NCBI RefSeq assembly: GCF_011386835.1
Contig: NC_088791.1
Location: 55,261,498-55,325,497, forward strand
Origin: Chrysemys picta bellii
Lineage: Eukaryota > Chordata > Testudines > Emydidae
DNA length: 64,000 nt
Reading direction: 5' to 3'
The stretch's first letter is position 1, and the number at the start of each line of letters is the position of its first letter. The notes beneath the pieces are model-generated. The model was not told the origin of the DNA. It saw only the letters and a program-made list of their open reading frames with translations, and ran no database searches. The position numbers were made by a program, and so were the translations under genes. Shown one piece after another: positions 11,266-22,306 of this stretch.

Positions 11266-12690
11266 TGTTTGTTTTCCAACAGCACACTGGATTTTGACAA
11301 CCTATCAGGCTCCCAGGCCCAGTCCCCACACCAACCAATCCCAAACTCCACCCTCCAACTTCCAGTCACAGTTTCTCTTCCTCCACCTTCCAGGTCCATT
11401 CTCATCAGACTCCTTGTCTCAATCTACTGCTTTTCCGCCTCTCTGGTTCAGTTTTTGCCTGCTCTGAATTCGAATCAGATGACTTCCTTCTCCACACTGT
11501 CTGGGTGCCAGCAGCAGAGGAGGATTACAACTTATTGGGGCCCTGCATAGAAAAACTTTTGGGCCCCATGACTCGCTCACTATGGGACCCTGCTCCTTGC
11601 TTCTCCTCTCCCCCCAAGGCAACGCCCCCGGCCAGGCCAGAAGCCAGAGCCGAGCTGTAGTAAGAGCCACTGCCATGCTTTTCTGGGGGCGACCTTCTAC
11701 ATTTTGCAGCCAAATAGATATTGCCATAAAGTCACCATTTTGCACCTGGATGTATTTTTCTCTCTTCGAGCTGGTAAATACCTGTTATGTTTTTCCAATT
11801 CGCCTTTTTTTATTATGGAGAAGATGGCACATTCTAACAACTTGGAGACTACAGTGGGGAGGCAGAATTAAAGGAAAGTCTTAGAAATTTTAGTTCCTAA
11901 AGATATATTTGCCCAACAGTGATCTATGAAGTATAAATGGAGAATATGTCACCCCCTCTGGTGTTATGTTTTGCATTGTGTGCCATATTCCGGTTATTTT
12001 TTAAAAGAAAAGCTATGTTTGATCATCATCTAGACATTCACATACTGAGAAGACATTCACATACTGGGGGACATTTAGATAAAAAAAATCTTTAATAACT
12101 GGGCTGCTTGTATCTATGAACATGAAAAATCAGAAAGAAGCTGTTTTTGCAAATCTGTTGTTTTGCTGTTTTCTACCATGCAGCACACCCAATGAAACAA
12201 CAACTTTTCAGCAGTAGGAGTTCCAGAATTTGTATGTTGATTTGATTGTAATTTGTTTTGTTTATGAAGAAATTAAACAGATATACACAGGTTGGTATTT
12301 GATGTCTTGAAATATCCCAAGTAAAGGTAAAAAGTGAGTCCTTGTTTTGTTTCTTATTGATGTATTGAAACATTTCTAGCACCTTTATAAAGCGCTGTTT
12401 GATATTGGCCATTAGCATATGTGTTCAGGAAATGCAATATTCTCCCATAAATTTCGACATTTTGCTCTATGAAAAACAGTACTCTTTTCACTAGAAAATA
12501 TGCAGCCTTAATTGTGCCCCATAAAACCACTTTTCCCCAGGTTGTATCTTATTTAATCTTACATCACTGTATATAAACTATGCATTTCTAGGCACCATTT
12601 CTATAGGTTAGGATAACATCATTTCTTTCCAAAAAGGACCAGATTCTCCACTTGGCCCTCAATTTACATAGATTTTCTAAGTAACATCAC
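11266..12690. other. Intergenic; possible GC-rich repeat piece at 11510-11700
   Basis: 11510-11700 is GC-rich with GGGGCCC words and resembles the interior of reptilian MITEs, but I find no paired ends. The rest is AT-rich with no coding evidence. Confidence 0.45.
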
Positions 12691-12703
12691 TCTTGTAGAC
12701 AAT

Positions 12704-12829
12704 TTTCAGAGTAGCAGCCGTGTTAGTCTGTATCCGCTATATGCATCCGAAGAAGTGGGCTGTAGTCCACGAAAGCTTATGCTCTAATAAATTTGTTAGT
12801 CTCTAAGGTGCCACAAGTCCTCCTGTTCT
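12704..12829 (+). mobile_element. Short Penelope-like copy with 13-bp target duplication
   Basis: The unit carries GCAGCCGTGTTAGTCTGTAT, a hammerhead-like segment, then GTTAGTCTCTAAGGTGCCAC and CTCCTGTTCTT. It is flanked by TCTTGTAGACAAT at 12691-12703 and 12830-12842, a perfect 13-bp duplication. Related copies lie at 16186, 31613 and 40831. Hammerhead motifs in terminal repeats are known from Penelope-like retroelements, which is the basis for the class name. No reverse transcriptase is present. Confidence 0.65.
12747..12784 (+). ncRNA. Hammerhead-ribozyme-like motif, degenerate core
   Basis: The core reads CCGAAGA, then a hairpin from GTGGGCTGTAGTCCAC, then GAAA, then the short GC-TTAT-GC helix and TC at the expected cleavage position. 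Relative to the canonical CTGANGA core, the conserved U at position 4 is C, so cleavage is doubtful. One extra A lies between the core and helix II in this fit. Confidence 0.45.
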
Positions 12830-12842
12830 TCTTGTAGACAAT

Positions 12843-14225
12843 ATTATTGAGTTAAAGCAGAGAGATGATTCTTGCATTTTGCCTTAAAAACAGCAAGACT
12901 TGGTCTTCTCCTGATGTCCAGTGGCAAAGAGTTCCATAACTGAGAAGCTTCTACCGAGAAGCTATATCACGGCTATCTCCGTAGAAGGGCTGGTATAATA
13001 TTCAGATATATATCCAAATGATGCTTGAGATGAATCTCCTTTCCTTCTTTAGTTCCTTAGCTGCCATATACTGTGAAAACTAATATGCTATAGCAGCAGC
13101 AGTATGGATCATCTTACACACTGTTTACTTACACATTCTCCAGTAAAACAGGGAGCCTCCATCTACTGATGAAGAAAGAGTCCCATGCTCCTTAACTGAG
13201 ACCCTGGGCTTCTGTTCTGAGACAGGAATGGAGATGAATGTTGGTTAAACTTTGAGAATGAAGCTATAACGTTCACAGGGTCTTTTATTCCAGCTGTGTT
13301 CACAAGCACTATAATGACTTCAGAGGACTGCATTGACTCATTTTAGATGATGACTACAGGACTATTCATTTATACTTAATGAGTTTATTCCAGCAGGTAT
13401 ATGATGAACTCTAAACAAATAGTGCCACTGAATCATACATGTCAATAAATTTGAGCACTAAACTGATTCCGGGTAGCAAAGGTAATGATAAAGTGAGAGG
13501 AAGGAAAGCTGTCTCTAATTAATGCAAATGCCCTTTGTATTTTCTAATGGCTCAAACATTAATTTGAAAATGGCTTTCTCTGCAATAATTTACAGACAAG
13601 CACTTCGTAATAGGGAAACAATTCAAATTTATGTGCACTTGAACGGTGATGATCTGATTAACGTTATTAAATTCTTGTTGATTCTACAGTCCAGATGAAG
13701 TGTATCATTTTTCATAGGTTTCATACCTTGCAGTTATAAGTTTTTACATTATCAGGCTTCAGGCTTCAGTTGCTACTGAAGGTCTTTTCTGTGGGACGTC
13801 CTCTGGTACAGAGTGGACAGAACCAAGATCCTGGGGATTGATTTCATTTGTCTCTTTCCATTAATTCCAAAGAGATGTTCTTTTCCACCTTGAAGGAGCA
13901 CTTGATTAAATTTAGCACTAGAATTCACATAGTACTCCGCTGCTGTGTAATTGAAATGGTGTGAAATATTAGAGAGGCACAATTCAGGGTAAAGTTGAGT
14001 CAGTGAGGGGATAGCCATGCTGGACTGAAGTTCAAGAAGCTTAGTTTGAACACTGTCAAGCTTACAGTCCTTCAGAAGCAGAAAATGAGCTTTTGAAACA
14101 AAGGGAAATCTAGGATCAGCAAATTGTTCATGATAACAGAGTAAAAAGCATAACCAGTGAAGCGTGCCAAGCCTATAGTGTCAGTGGCTTTAAAGAATGG
14201 CTTTAAATGACTACCAGTTTATATA
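12843..14225. other. Intergenic, no gene seen
   Basis: Moderately AT-rich sequence without recognised repeats. The minus-strand open stretch at 13773-14018 has no motif. Confidence 0.55.
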
Positions 14226-14228
14226 AAA

Positions 14229-15595
14229 CAGAATCATAGAATCATAGGACTGGAAGGGATCTCGAGAGGTTATCTAGTCCAGTCCCCAGCACTCATGGCA
14301 GGAGTAAGTATTATCTAGACCATCCCGGATAGGCGTTTGTCTAACCTGCTCTTAAAAATCTCTGATGCTGGAGATTCTACAACCAACCTGGGCAATTTAT
14401 TCCAGTACTTAACCACCCTGATAGCTAGGAAGTTTTTCCTAATGTCCAACCTAAACCTCCCTTGCTGCAATTTAAGCCCATTGCTTCTTGTCTTATCCTC
14501 AGAGGTTAAGGAGAATATTTTTTCTCCCTCCTCCTTTTAACAACCTTTTATGTACTTGAAAACTGTTATCATGTCCCCTCTCAGTCTTCTGTTCTCCACA
14601 CTAAACAAACCCAGTTTTTTCTAGATCTTTAGTCATTTTTGTAGCTCTTCTCTGGACTTTCTCCAATTTGTCCACATCTTTCCTGAAATGTGGTACCTAG
14701 AACTAGACACAAGACTCCACTTGAGACCTAGTCAGTGTGGAGTAGAGCAGAAGAATTACTTCTCATGTCCTGCTTACAACACTCCTGCTAATATGTCCCA
14801 GAATTATGTTTGGTTTTTTTGCAACAGCGTTACACTGTTGACACATATTTAGCTTGTGAGCCACTATGACCCCCCAGATCCCTTTCTTCAGTACTCCTTC
14901 CTAGGCAGTCATTTCCCATTTTTTGTATGTGCAACTGATTGTTCTTGCCTAAATGGAGAGCTTTGCATTTTTCCTTATTGAATTTCATCTTATTTACTTC
15001 AGACCACTTCTCCAGTTTGTCCAGGTCATTTTGAATTTTAATCCTGTCCTCCAAAACACTTGCAACCCCTCTCAGGTTGTTATCGTCTGCAAACTTTATA
15101 AGTGTACTCTCTATACCATTATCTAAATCATTGATAAACATATTGAATAGAACTGGACCCAGAACTGATCCCTGTGGAACCCTACTCGATATGCCCTTCC
15201 AGCTTGACTGTGAACCACTGATAACTACTCTCTGGGAATAGTTTTCCAACCAGTTTTGCACCCACCTTATAGTAGCTCCACCTAGGTTGTATTTCCCTAG
15301 TTTGTTTGTAAGAAGGTCATGCAAGACAGTATAAAAAGCCTTACTAAAGTCAAGATCTTCCGCTTCCCTCCCCCCCTTCCACAAGGCTTGTTATCCTGTC
15401 AAATAAAGCCATTAGGTTGGTTTGATATGATTTATGCTTGACAAATCCATGCTGTTACTTATCACCTCATTATCTTCTAGGTGTTTGCAAATTGATTGCT
15501 TAATTATTTGCTCCATTATCTTTCCGGGTACTGAAGTTAAGCTGACTGGTCTGTAATTCTCCGGGTTGTCCTTATTCCATATTTACCAACTGGAG
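14229..15595 (-). mobile_element. CR1 LINE, 5'-truncated, minus strand
   Basis: The 3' end lies at the left, where GAATCATAGAATCATAGG is the inverse of the ATTCTATG-type octamer tail of CR1. The 3' UTR and then the reverse-transcriptase region follow rightwards on the minus strand. At 15520-15580 the minus strand encodes the [21 protein letters not shown] motif of the CR1 RT N-terminus. The apurinic endonuclease part is missing, so this is an ordinary 5'-truncated copy. A hAT MITE sits 14 bp beyond its upstream end. Confidence 0.9.
14830..15384 (-). pseudogene. CR1 reverse transcriptase fragment
   Basis: An open minus-strand stretch of 184 codons covers the RT palm. DFSKAFYTV is motif A, and VPQGSVLGPVLFNMFINDLD is the classical motif B/PQGS block. 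KFADDNNL is the catalytic FADD box. IKIQNDLDKLEKWSEVNKMKFN is the thumb-proximal block of CR1. The enzyme would perform target-primed reverse transcription of its own RNA in the nucleus. The copy lacks its endonuclease, and the frame breaks both upstream (about 15385) and downstream, so it is dead. Confidence 0.88.
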
Positions 15596-15608
15596 ATGTC
15601 CCATAGAT

Positions 15609-15922
15609 CAGTGCTTCTCAAAGCCAGTCCGCTGCTTGTTCAGGGAAAGCCCCTGGCGGTCCAGGCCGGTTTGTTTACCTGCCACATCCGCAGATTCGGC
15701 CGATCGCAGCTCCCACTGGCCATGGTTCGCTGCTCCAGGAAGGGCAGCCAGTACATCCCTCAACCCGCGCCGCTTCCTGAAGCCCCCATTGGCCTGGAGC
15801 GGCGAACTGCGGCCAGTGGGAGCTGCGATCGGCCGAACCTGCGGATGCGGCAGGTAAACAAACCGGCCCGGCCTGCCAGGGCTTTCCCTAAACAAGTGGT
15901 GGCGCGACTTTGAGAAGCACTG
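15609..15922. mobile_element. Foldback hAT-type MITE with 8-bp target duplication
   Basis: The ends CAGTGCTTCTCAAAG and CTTTGAGAAGCACTG are perfect inverses. The target duplication is CCATAGAT (15601-15608) and CCATAGAC (15923-15930), 7 of 8. The whole 314 bp is a long imperfect palindrome: the arm words TTTGTTTACCTGCC, GATTCGGCCGATCGCAGCTC and CCCACTGGCC return inverted on the right. It is non-coding; the open frames on both strands follow from its symmetry. Confidence 0.85.
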
Positions 15923-16185
15923 CCATAGACAAAATTCTCCTGTACCAGCCTATATCGGTGGGTACCAAACAATAAAATCTGCTGAAAATTTTGGCGAGAT
16001 GTTAGAAACGTGAATTAATTATGGTATATGAAAGTAAGTATATGGGGTTGGATTAAGTCTTATAATTGGTATTGTATAGTGTATAAAGTGCAGATCACAC
16101 AGCTGCTGTCATGTGTCAGGCCTCTTGCCATCACCTGTCCTGGGGTGGAGATCTCCCATTTCAGACCAAGTCTCCCGGCTACACT

Positions 16186-16270
16186 AGAAGTGGGCTGTAG
16201 CCCATGAAAGCTTATGCTCAAATAAATTTGTTAGTCTCTAAGGTGGCACAAGTACTCCTGTTCTTTTTGT
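16186..16270 (+). mobile_element. Penelope-like fragment with decayed hammerhead
   Basis: AGAAGTGGGCTGTAGCCCAT-GAAAGCTTATGCTC is followed by AAATTTGTTAGTCTCTAAGG and GTACTCCTGTTCTTTTT, so it matches the 12704 and 31613 copies. The 5' half of the ribozyme core is missing (only AGA remains) and helix II carries a C-to-T change. I cannot define a target duplication. Confidence 0.55.
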
Positions 16271-16384
16271 GTACCAACTGTGATTATTCAGCACATCTGA
16301 CTGGGCTCAGCACCTGCACACCTTCCCTTTAGGAGCTGTGACCAGTGGTGAATACAAGTACCAGACAGCTGTCTTAAAACAATG

Positions 16385-17492
16385 TATTGTTTAATCTTAA
16401 CGTTGGGAACAAAAGCAAAGCATAAGAGAAAGAACAACAATTTTTTCTATAAGCTGGGAACATATCAGTTGGAAGTGACAGAGGAGGAGAAAGACCTAGG
16501 TTTATCGGTTGATCACAGGATGACTATAAGTCACCAATGCAATGCGGCCATGAAAAAAGCTAATGCAATCCTAGGATGCATCAGGAGAGGTATTTCCAGT
16601 AGATATAGGGAAGTGTTGGTACCCTTATACAAGGGACTGGTGAGACCTCATCTGGAATACTGTCTGCAATTCTGGTCTCCCATGTTTAAGAAAGATGGGT
16701 GCAGAGAAGGGCTAGTAGGATGATCTGGGGAATGGAGAATCTACTTTACGAAAGGAGACTTGGTTTGTTTAGCCTAACCAAATGAAGGCAGAGGGGAGAT
16801 GATTGCTCTCTATAAATACATCAGCAGGATAAGCACTAGGGAGGGAGTAGAGTTATTTAAGTTACAGGCCAATGTTGGCACAAGAACAAATGGATATAAA
16901 CTGGCCATCAGCAGGCTGAAGTTTGAAATTAGTCAAAGCTTTCTAATCATCAGAGAAGTGAAGTTCTGGAACAAACTCCCCAAGGAAGCAGTGGGAGCAA
17001 AAAAGCTAATTGGTTTCAAGATTGAGCTTGATAAATTTATGGTGGGGATGGTATGATGAGGCTGTCTCCAATGGCAGGTGGCCCATCTGCGACTGCTAGT
17101 AGCAAATACCTCCAACAGCCAGAGATGGGACACTAGATGGGGAGGGCTCTGAGTTATTACAGAGAATTCTTTCCCGGATGTCTGGCTCATGGGTCTCACC
17201 GACATACTCAGGGTCTAACTGATTGGCATCAGGAAAGAAATAGTTGGGGTCGGGAAGGAATTTCCCCCCATGTCAGATTGGCAGAGATCCTGGCAGTGTT
17301 TTGCCTTGTTCAAACCAGCATGGGGTACGGGTCACTTGCTGGTTTGAACAAGAGTAAATGATGGATTCTCTGTAACTTGAAGTATTTAAATCATGATTTG
17401 AGGAGTTCAGTAACTCAGCCAGTGGTTAGGGGTCTATTATAGGAGTGGGTGGATTAGGTTCTATGGCCTGTAATGTGCAGGATGTCACGCTA
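16385..17492 (+). mobile_element. CR1 LINE 3' part, plus strand
   Basis: This carries the C-terminal part of the CR1 RT and a long 3' UTR with the phrases GAGATGGGACACTAGATGGG, GGGAAGGAATTTCC and GGAGTGGGTGGATTAGG. The 3' end is split at 17492 by the MITE at 17493-17740. The tail resumes at 17741 with CTAGATGTCTATGAG. It belongs to a different CR1 subfamily from the minus-strand copy at 14229-15595. Confidence 0.85.
16440..17056 (+). pseudogene. CR1 ORF2 C-terminal fragment
   Basis: The first part encodes LEVTEEEKDLGLSVDHRMT, CNAAMKKANAILGCIRRG and VLVPLYKGLVRPHLEYC, the conserved RT thumb and C-terminal region of CR1 ORF2. After a frame break near 16720 the second part (16799-17056) encodes MIALYKYISR, then KFWNKLPKEAVGA and the terminal KIELDKFM. 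The fragment lacks catalytic motifs A-D. It is non-functional, with at least one frameshift. Confidence 0.85.
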
Positions 17493-17740
17493 GGTGTACG
17501 TCTATACTTACCCGCTGGTTCGGCGGCAAGCAATGGATCCCGGAAGTGCTTGCTGTCGACGCCGGTAATCCTGCTCTGCGAGAAGAGTAGGCGGAGTCGA
17601 CGGGGGAGCCTGCCTGCTGCGCGTGGACCCGCGGTAAGTACCTTTAAGTTCGAACTAGGATACTTCAACTTCAGCTACGTTATTCACGTAGTTGAAGTTG
17701 CGTATCTTAGTTCGAACTGGGGGCTTAGTGTGGACCAGCC
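17493..17740. mobile_element. Non-autonomous PIF/Harbinger MITE with CTA target duplication
   Basis: GGTGTACGTCTATACTTAC at the left and the inverse of GGCTGGTCCACACTAAG at the right are imperfect inverted ends. CTA flanks both sides (17490-17492 and 17741-17743), a 3-bp duplication as expected for PIF/Harbinger. The right half contains nested palindromes (GTTCGAACT twice; CTTCAACTTCAGCTACG with its inverse). It interrupts the CR1 tail, so it is younger than that CR1. Confidence 0.7.
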
Positions 17741-17755
17741 CTAGATGTCTATGAG

Positions 17756-18627
17756 AAAAAGGATTTAAAACAACAAGACTGTCTATATGCATGTCTACCT
17801 TATCTAATGCTTACCTAGCCCGACTCCTTCTGAACCCCTCCACAGGGCCTCTCTGTGTGTCAGCCTGTTCCTCCTGAACAGCCGTCCTAACTGCCTTCCC
17901 CGCCTCTCTTTGGAGAGTGACAGTAACCTGTCACGTTTGGTGTTCTTTTTGCTCCCAGCCTTGACCAAACAAGTCTTGTAAAGTGTCTGACACCTGGAAG
18001 TAGCATCTTCACAGCTAAGACCTCAGGTATTATTTCTTAGTCCCCTTGATATGTTTACCTGGAGGTTACTTGTATCAGGCAATGTATTTGCTTCCAGACA
18101 GCCCTGCTATTAAACTAAATCAACATATGCAGACACTATATATTCCAATAACCCAATACACTAATTAGCCCAATAATCAGGCATATGCAGTATTTATAAA
18201 TTATTACAGATTAGCCCCACGTCCTTCATAGCTACATTTGTCATTCCGGGCCCACAGGTGTTTGGTTTTCCAATTTTCCAGACTACCACTACCAGAAGCT
18301 AGATATTTTGGGGGAAGTTGGGTGGCTCCAAAGAGATGTTCTCAAGCAAGTGTTGAAGATAAGACTAATTATGTTCTGCAGCGTCATTGATTCCATCTCC
18401 ACTTCTCTTTTTTGCAACTACAGTATGGGCCATTGTTCCTTTTCTTAGAGTGTGTTTATTATTATAGTACCCAAAAGCATCAGTCAAGATCAGGGCTCCA
18501 TTATATTAGTGCTGAACAAATATATCGTAGAAGACAGGACACCGCAATCAACTTACTCTGGATCTACACTGGTATGAGAACAGAATCTGGTCTAGTCCCT
18601 GAAAATGCATGGTCTTTTATCAAGTAG
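17756..18627. other. Intergenic, nothing recognised
   Basis: No paired ends, tail or coding motif found. The AT-rich middle part (18060-18240) and the flank of the next CR1 show no Harbinger sequence. That matters because the transposon at 19184 has lost its left end. Confidence 0.5.
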
Positions 18628-19183
18628 TGTAAGAGTTGACGTGCACAAGTCCATGGGGCCGGATGCGCTGCATCCGAGGGTGCTAAAGGAGTTGACGGGT
18701 GAGATTGCAGAGCCATTAGCCATTATTTTTGAAAACTCATGGCGATCGGGGGAGGTCCCAGATGACTGGAAAAAGGCTAATGTAGTGCCCATCTTTAAAA
18801 AAGGGAAGAAGGAGGATCCGGGGAACTACAGGCCAGTCAGCCTCACCTCAGTCCCTGGAAAAATCATGGAGCAGGTCCTCAAGGAATCAATTATGAAACA
18901 TTTAGAGGAGAGGAAAGTGATCAGGAACAGTCAGCATGGATTCACGAAGGGGAAGTCGTGCCTGACTAACCTAAAAACTATTTCACTAGGAGGGTGGTGA
19001 AACACTGGAATGCGTTACCTAGGGAGGTGGTGGAGTCTCCTTCCTTGGAGGTTTTTAAGGCCCGGCTTGACAAAGCCCTGGCTGGGATGATTTAGCTGGG
19101 AATTGGTCCTGCTTTGAGCCGGGGGTTGTACTAGATGACCTCTTGAGGTCCCTTCCAACTCTGATATTCTATGATTCTATGAT
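18628..19183 (+). mobile_element. CR1 LINE, 5'-truncated with large internal deletion
   Basis: From about 18635 the plus strand encodes the RT N-terminal region: [35 protein letters not shown] and [15 protein letters not shown]. At about 18972 the sequence jumps to the 3' end (GGGTGGTGAAACACTGGAATG), so the catalytic palm and C-terminus are missing. It ends with the octamer tail ATTCTATGATTCTATGAT at 19183. That tail abuts the Harbinger transposase with no intervening base that I can assign. Confidence 0.87.
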
Positions 19184-20114
19184 AGGGCTTCATGAGCCAG
19201 GGCATTAGCGGGTAGGCTGGGTCCCCGAGGATGACTATAGGCATCTCCACATCCCCAACAGTTATTTTGTGGTCCGGGAAGTAAATACCTTCTTGCAGCC
19301 GTCTAAACAGACCAGAGTTCCTGAAAACACGAGCGTCATGAACCTTGCCCGGCCATCCCACGTAGATGTTGGTAAAACGTCCCCTGTGGTCCACCAGTGC
19401 TTGCAGCACCATGGAAAAGTAGCCCTTTCGGTTAATGTACTGGGTGGCCTGGTGGTCCGGTGCCAGGATAGGGATGTGAGTTCCATCTATGGCCCCACCG
19501 CAGTTTGGGAATCCCATCGCTGCGAAGCCATCTATGATCGCCTCCACGTTTCCCAGGGTCACTACCTTTGGCAGCAGTACATCAACGATTGCCTTCGCTA
19601 CTTGCATCACAACAACCCCCACGGTAGATTTGCCCACCCCAAACTGGTTCGCGACTGACCGGTAGCTGTCTGGCGTTGCAAGCTTCCAGAGGGCTATGGC
19701 CACTCGCTTCTGTACACTCAGTGCAGCTCGCAACCGGGTGTCACTGCGCTTCAGGGCAGGGGACAGCAACTCACAAAGTTCCAGGAAAGTTCCCTTCTGC
19801 ATGCGAAAGTTTCGCAGCCACTGGGATTCATCCCAGACCTGCAGCACTATGCGGTCCCACCACTCAGTGCTTGTTTCCCGTGCCCAGAATCGCCGTTCCA
19901 CGGCATCAACATGACCCATTGCCACCGTGATGTCCTCGGCGCTGGGTCCCCTGCTTTCTGAGAGGTCTGTGTTACTCTCAGACTTCAGGACATCACCGCG
20001 GTGCCGTAGCCTCCTCGCCTGACTTTTCTGCATCTGCCTCAGGGAAACCTGTATGATAAGCTGCAAGGCGTTGAGAGCGGCCACAACTGCAGCGATGGTC
20101 GCAGCATGCTCCAT
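19184..20114 (-). pseudogene. HARBI1-like transposase, C-terminally truncated
   Basis: The minus strand is open for about 310 codons from the ATG at 20114. A helical N-terminus is followed by an acidic linker and a block WDRIVLQVWDESQWLRNFRM. Next comes a helix-turn-helix-like segment YRSVANQFGVGKSTVGVVV (about residues 150-170), then the DDE nuclease. First catalytic Asp is in GGAIDGTHI (19485-19487), second in VGWPGKVHDARVF (19335-19337), and the conserved GDPAYPLMPWLMKPY follows. The segment with the last catalytic Glu (the RxxVE..FGxLK block of the family) is missing because the CR1 tail begins there. The remaining frame is intact, which suggests fairly recent loss. The final codons of the open frame are antisense CR1 tail. 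Confidence 0.87.
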
Positions 20115-20491
20115 GCTCGCAGTGCTGTGGCGTCCGCGCTGTCAATGACTGGAAAAGTGCGCGAACTGATTTCCCGCCGGCGCTTTCAGGGAGGGAGGGC
20201 GGGAGTGATGGACGGATGACGACAGTTACCCAAAAGCACCCTCGACACATTTTGTTACCCAGAAGGCATTGCCGGCTACACCCAGAATTCCAATGGGCAG
20301 AGGGGACTGCGGGAACTGTGGGATAGCTGACCACAGTGCACCGCTTCGAATGTCGACGCTTTCACCGTTAGTGTGGACGCACAAAGTCGAATTACTGTCC
20401 TTAGTGTGGACACACACGTTCGACTTTGCAATATCGATTCCAAAAATTCGATGCAAGTAAAATCAAACTACTCTCGTAGTGTAGACAAGGC
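19184..20491 (-). mobile_element. PIF/Harbinger DNA transposon, 3' end lost
   Basis: The right end reads GGCCTTGTCTACACTACGAG on the minus strand, the GTCTACACT-type terminus of turtle Harbinger elements, with subterminal repeats of GTGTCCACACTAAGGAC type. The minus strand then encodes a HARBI1-like transposase. The element is cut at 19184 by the CR1 tail, and no left terminus appears beyond the CR1. Harbinger's second gene (a Myb/SANT-like DNA-binding protein) is not present. Confidence 0.82.
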
Positions 20492-21628
20492 CTAAGAGGA
20501 AAAGGAAGAAAAAGTGCATCTTTTCTGTGTTGCACACTTGCTCTGATTTTCTTAATGTGAAATTCAGCCCTTTCTATTGATTTTGTTCACCATGTAGTCT
20601 GTGGCCTGACATTACCCCCACAAATTCAACCTGTCAGCTACCATCCACCTTCTAATCATTTATTCAATGGCTAGTGCAGATATTTGCCCTTAGGCCCCAT
20701 CCCCCCAAAATATATACTACTGGAGACCAGACCCTGAAGTCTTTATCAGTCATGCCTAAAAATCAGTGTGAGTTTTGCCTGAGTATGGACTTCAGAGTTT
20801 GACTCTTTATCAGGATATGTTAAAAGGTGTCAGTTCATTTCTGTAGCTTCTGGAATGTTTCTAATTAGTAACCTCCCTCTTTTAGCCCATGACAAGCAGG
20901 AATCACCAGTTGGATTCACCTCTTTCGTAAAACATACATTTTCCCAACACACCCTATAAAAATAAGCCTGTGAATGAGGAGGAGCCTGATATTAGGCTTT
21001 TCTTGCTGAAGCTTATGAGAGAGTGAAATGAAACACCCGCCTAACCAATATAGACAGCGCTGTGCTATGTGCGATAGACTGACAGCTTTCTGTGAAAAGA
21101 TTTTCTGTGAAAAAGCATTGTCATGAATGCCAACCAGGCCAAACAAAGGAAGCAAACCAATAGCTAATGCTTAAACCACTTCAATAGAAACTGCCGTAGC
21201 ACACTTGCGCTTTTAAAACCCCTTAGAAATCCCATGTATAAGGGAAGTTGTGAACACCAAGATTTAAAAATATTACACGTTGAAGTGCCTCCAGTTAGCG
21301 GTGGGTTCAGTTAATCTAAGCAGGTGGGACAGATATTTTACGTAGTGCTAAGTAACATTATGTCTACAGCACAACATTTGCGGCACAAGCTGAAAAGCCA
21401 GGAAAGGCAACGTGAATACTGATACTTGTGGGACTATGGGGTTCTAGACCAGCACCAGGATCTCTCCTTTCATGTGGATTTGATTGCTGGATCGGGGTAA
21501 GTGGTTTTAGTATGGAATGGATGATTCGCCTGATTTATGTGAAGTGGAAGTTCAGCGTTTCAAAATGTAGGGTTTTTTGGTATTTAATTTGTCTTCATAA
21601 AACACCTTTAAAAATAAATAAGTAAATG
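20492..21628. other. Intergenic, no gene seen
   Basis: AT-rich, with no recognised repeat. The minus-strand open stretch at 20916-21155 has no motif. Confidence 0.55.
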
Positions 21629-21806
21629 GAGATATCCTATCTCCTAGAACTGGAAGGGACCTTGAAAGGTCATTGAGTCCAGCCCCCTGCCTTCACTAGC
21701 AGGACCAAGTACTGATTTTGAGATCCCTAAGTGGCCCCCTCAAGGATTGAACTCACAACGCTGGGTTTAGCAGGCCAATACTCAAACCACTGAGCTATGC
21801 CCCCTC
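21629..21806 (-). mobile_element. tRNA-derived SINE with CR1-like tail
   Basis: Read on the minus strand it opens with GCATAGCTCAGTGGTTTGAG (A box) and GTTGTGAGTTCAATCC (B box) at tRNA-like spacing. It then continues through a body with CTAGTGAAGGCAGGGGGC and ends in a CR1-like tail (GACCTTTCAAGGTCCCTTCC, CTAGGAGATAG). This is the head-and-tail plan of SINEs mobilised by CR1-type LINEs. A near-identical copy is at 62509-62686. Confidence 0.72.
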
Positions 21807-22306
21807 TTTCATAGATGGTTATGTATATAAGCTACTCTTTATCCTTCTGACACATTCTTATATCTCAAATAAAGAGTAGTCTGGCAAAAGCATATCCAAA
21901 ATCAGTAAAAGACCTTCAGGTCTTTTGCATGGCTATAACTTAAAAACAGCCCAACTTTTTGTTTTTCTTTTTGTTTTTCTTTGCTCAACTATGTCTGCTC
22001 CTGGGCTGAGAGCTTGTAATACAGGTCTCAGCCCAAAGTACAGGTCTGGCCACATTACAGCATTTAAAAAAATATATCACCCCACCAACTCTGGAAAATA
22101 ACGAAGCCATGATAGAAGTGCTGCCATAGCCTGAACTAAAGTAGTATAATTGCATAAATGTGGGTAAGTCTACACTGCAATTAAAAATCCACGGCTGGCC
22201 CATTCTAGCAAACTCTGTCCCACGGGGCTCAAACTAAGGGGCTGTTTAATTGCAATGTACACATTTGGGCTCTGGCTGGAGCCTGGGCTCTAGGACCCTG
22301 CGAGAT

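Noticed and set aside
15566..15972. Arg/Ala-rich open frames on both strands
   Set aside because: They coincide with a palindromic MITE; the symmetry makes similar frames on both strands.
21730..21806. A functional tRNA gene (minus strand)
   Set aside because: The A and B boxes are there, but the acceptor stem does not close, and the sequence continues into a SINE body and CR1-like tail. The same structure recurs at 62509.
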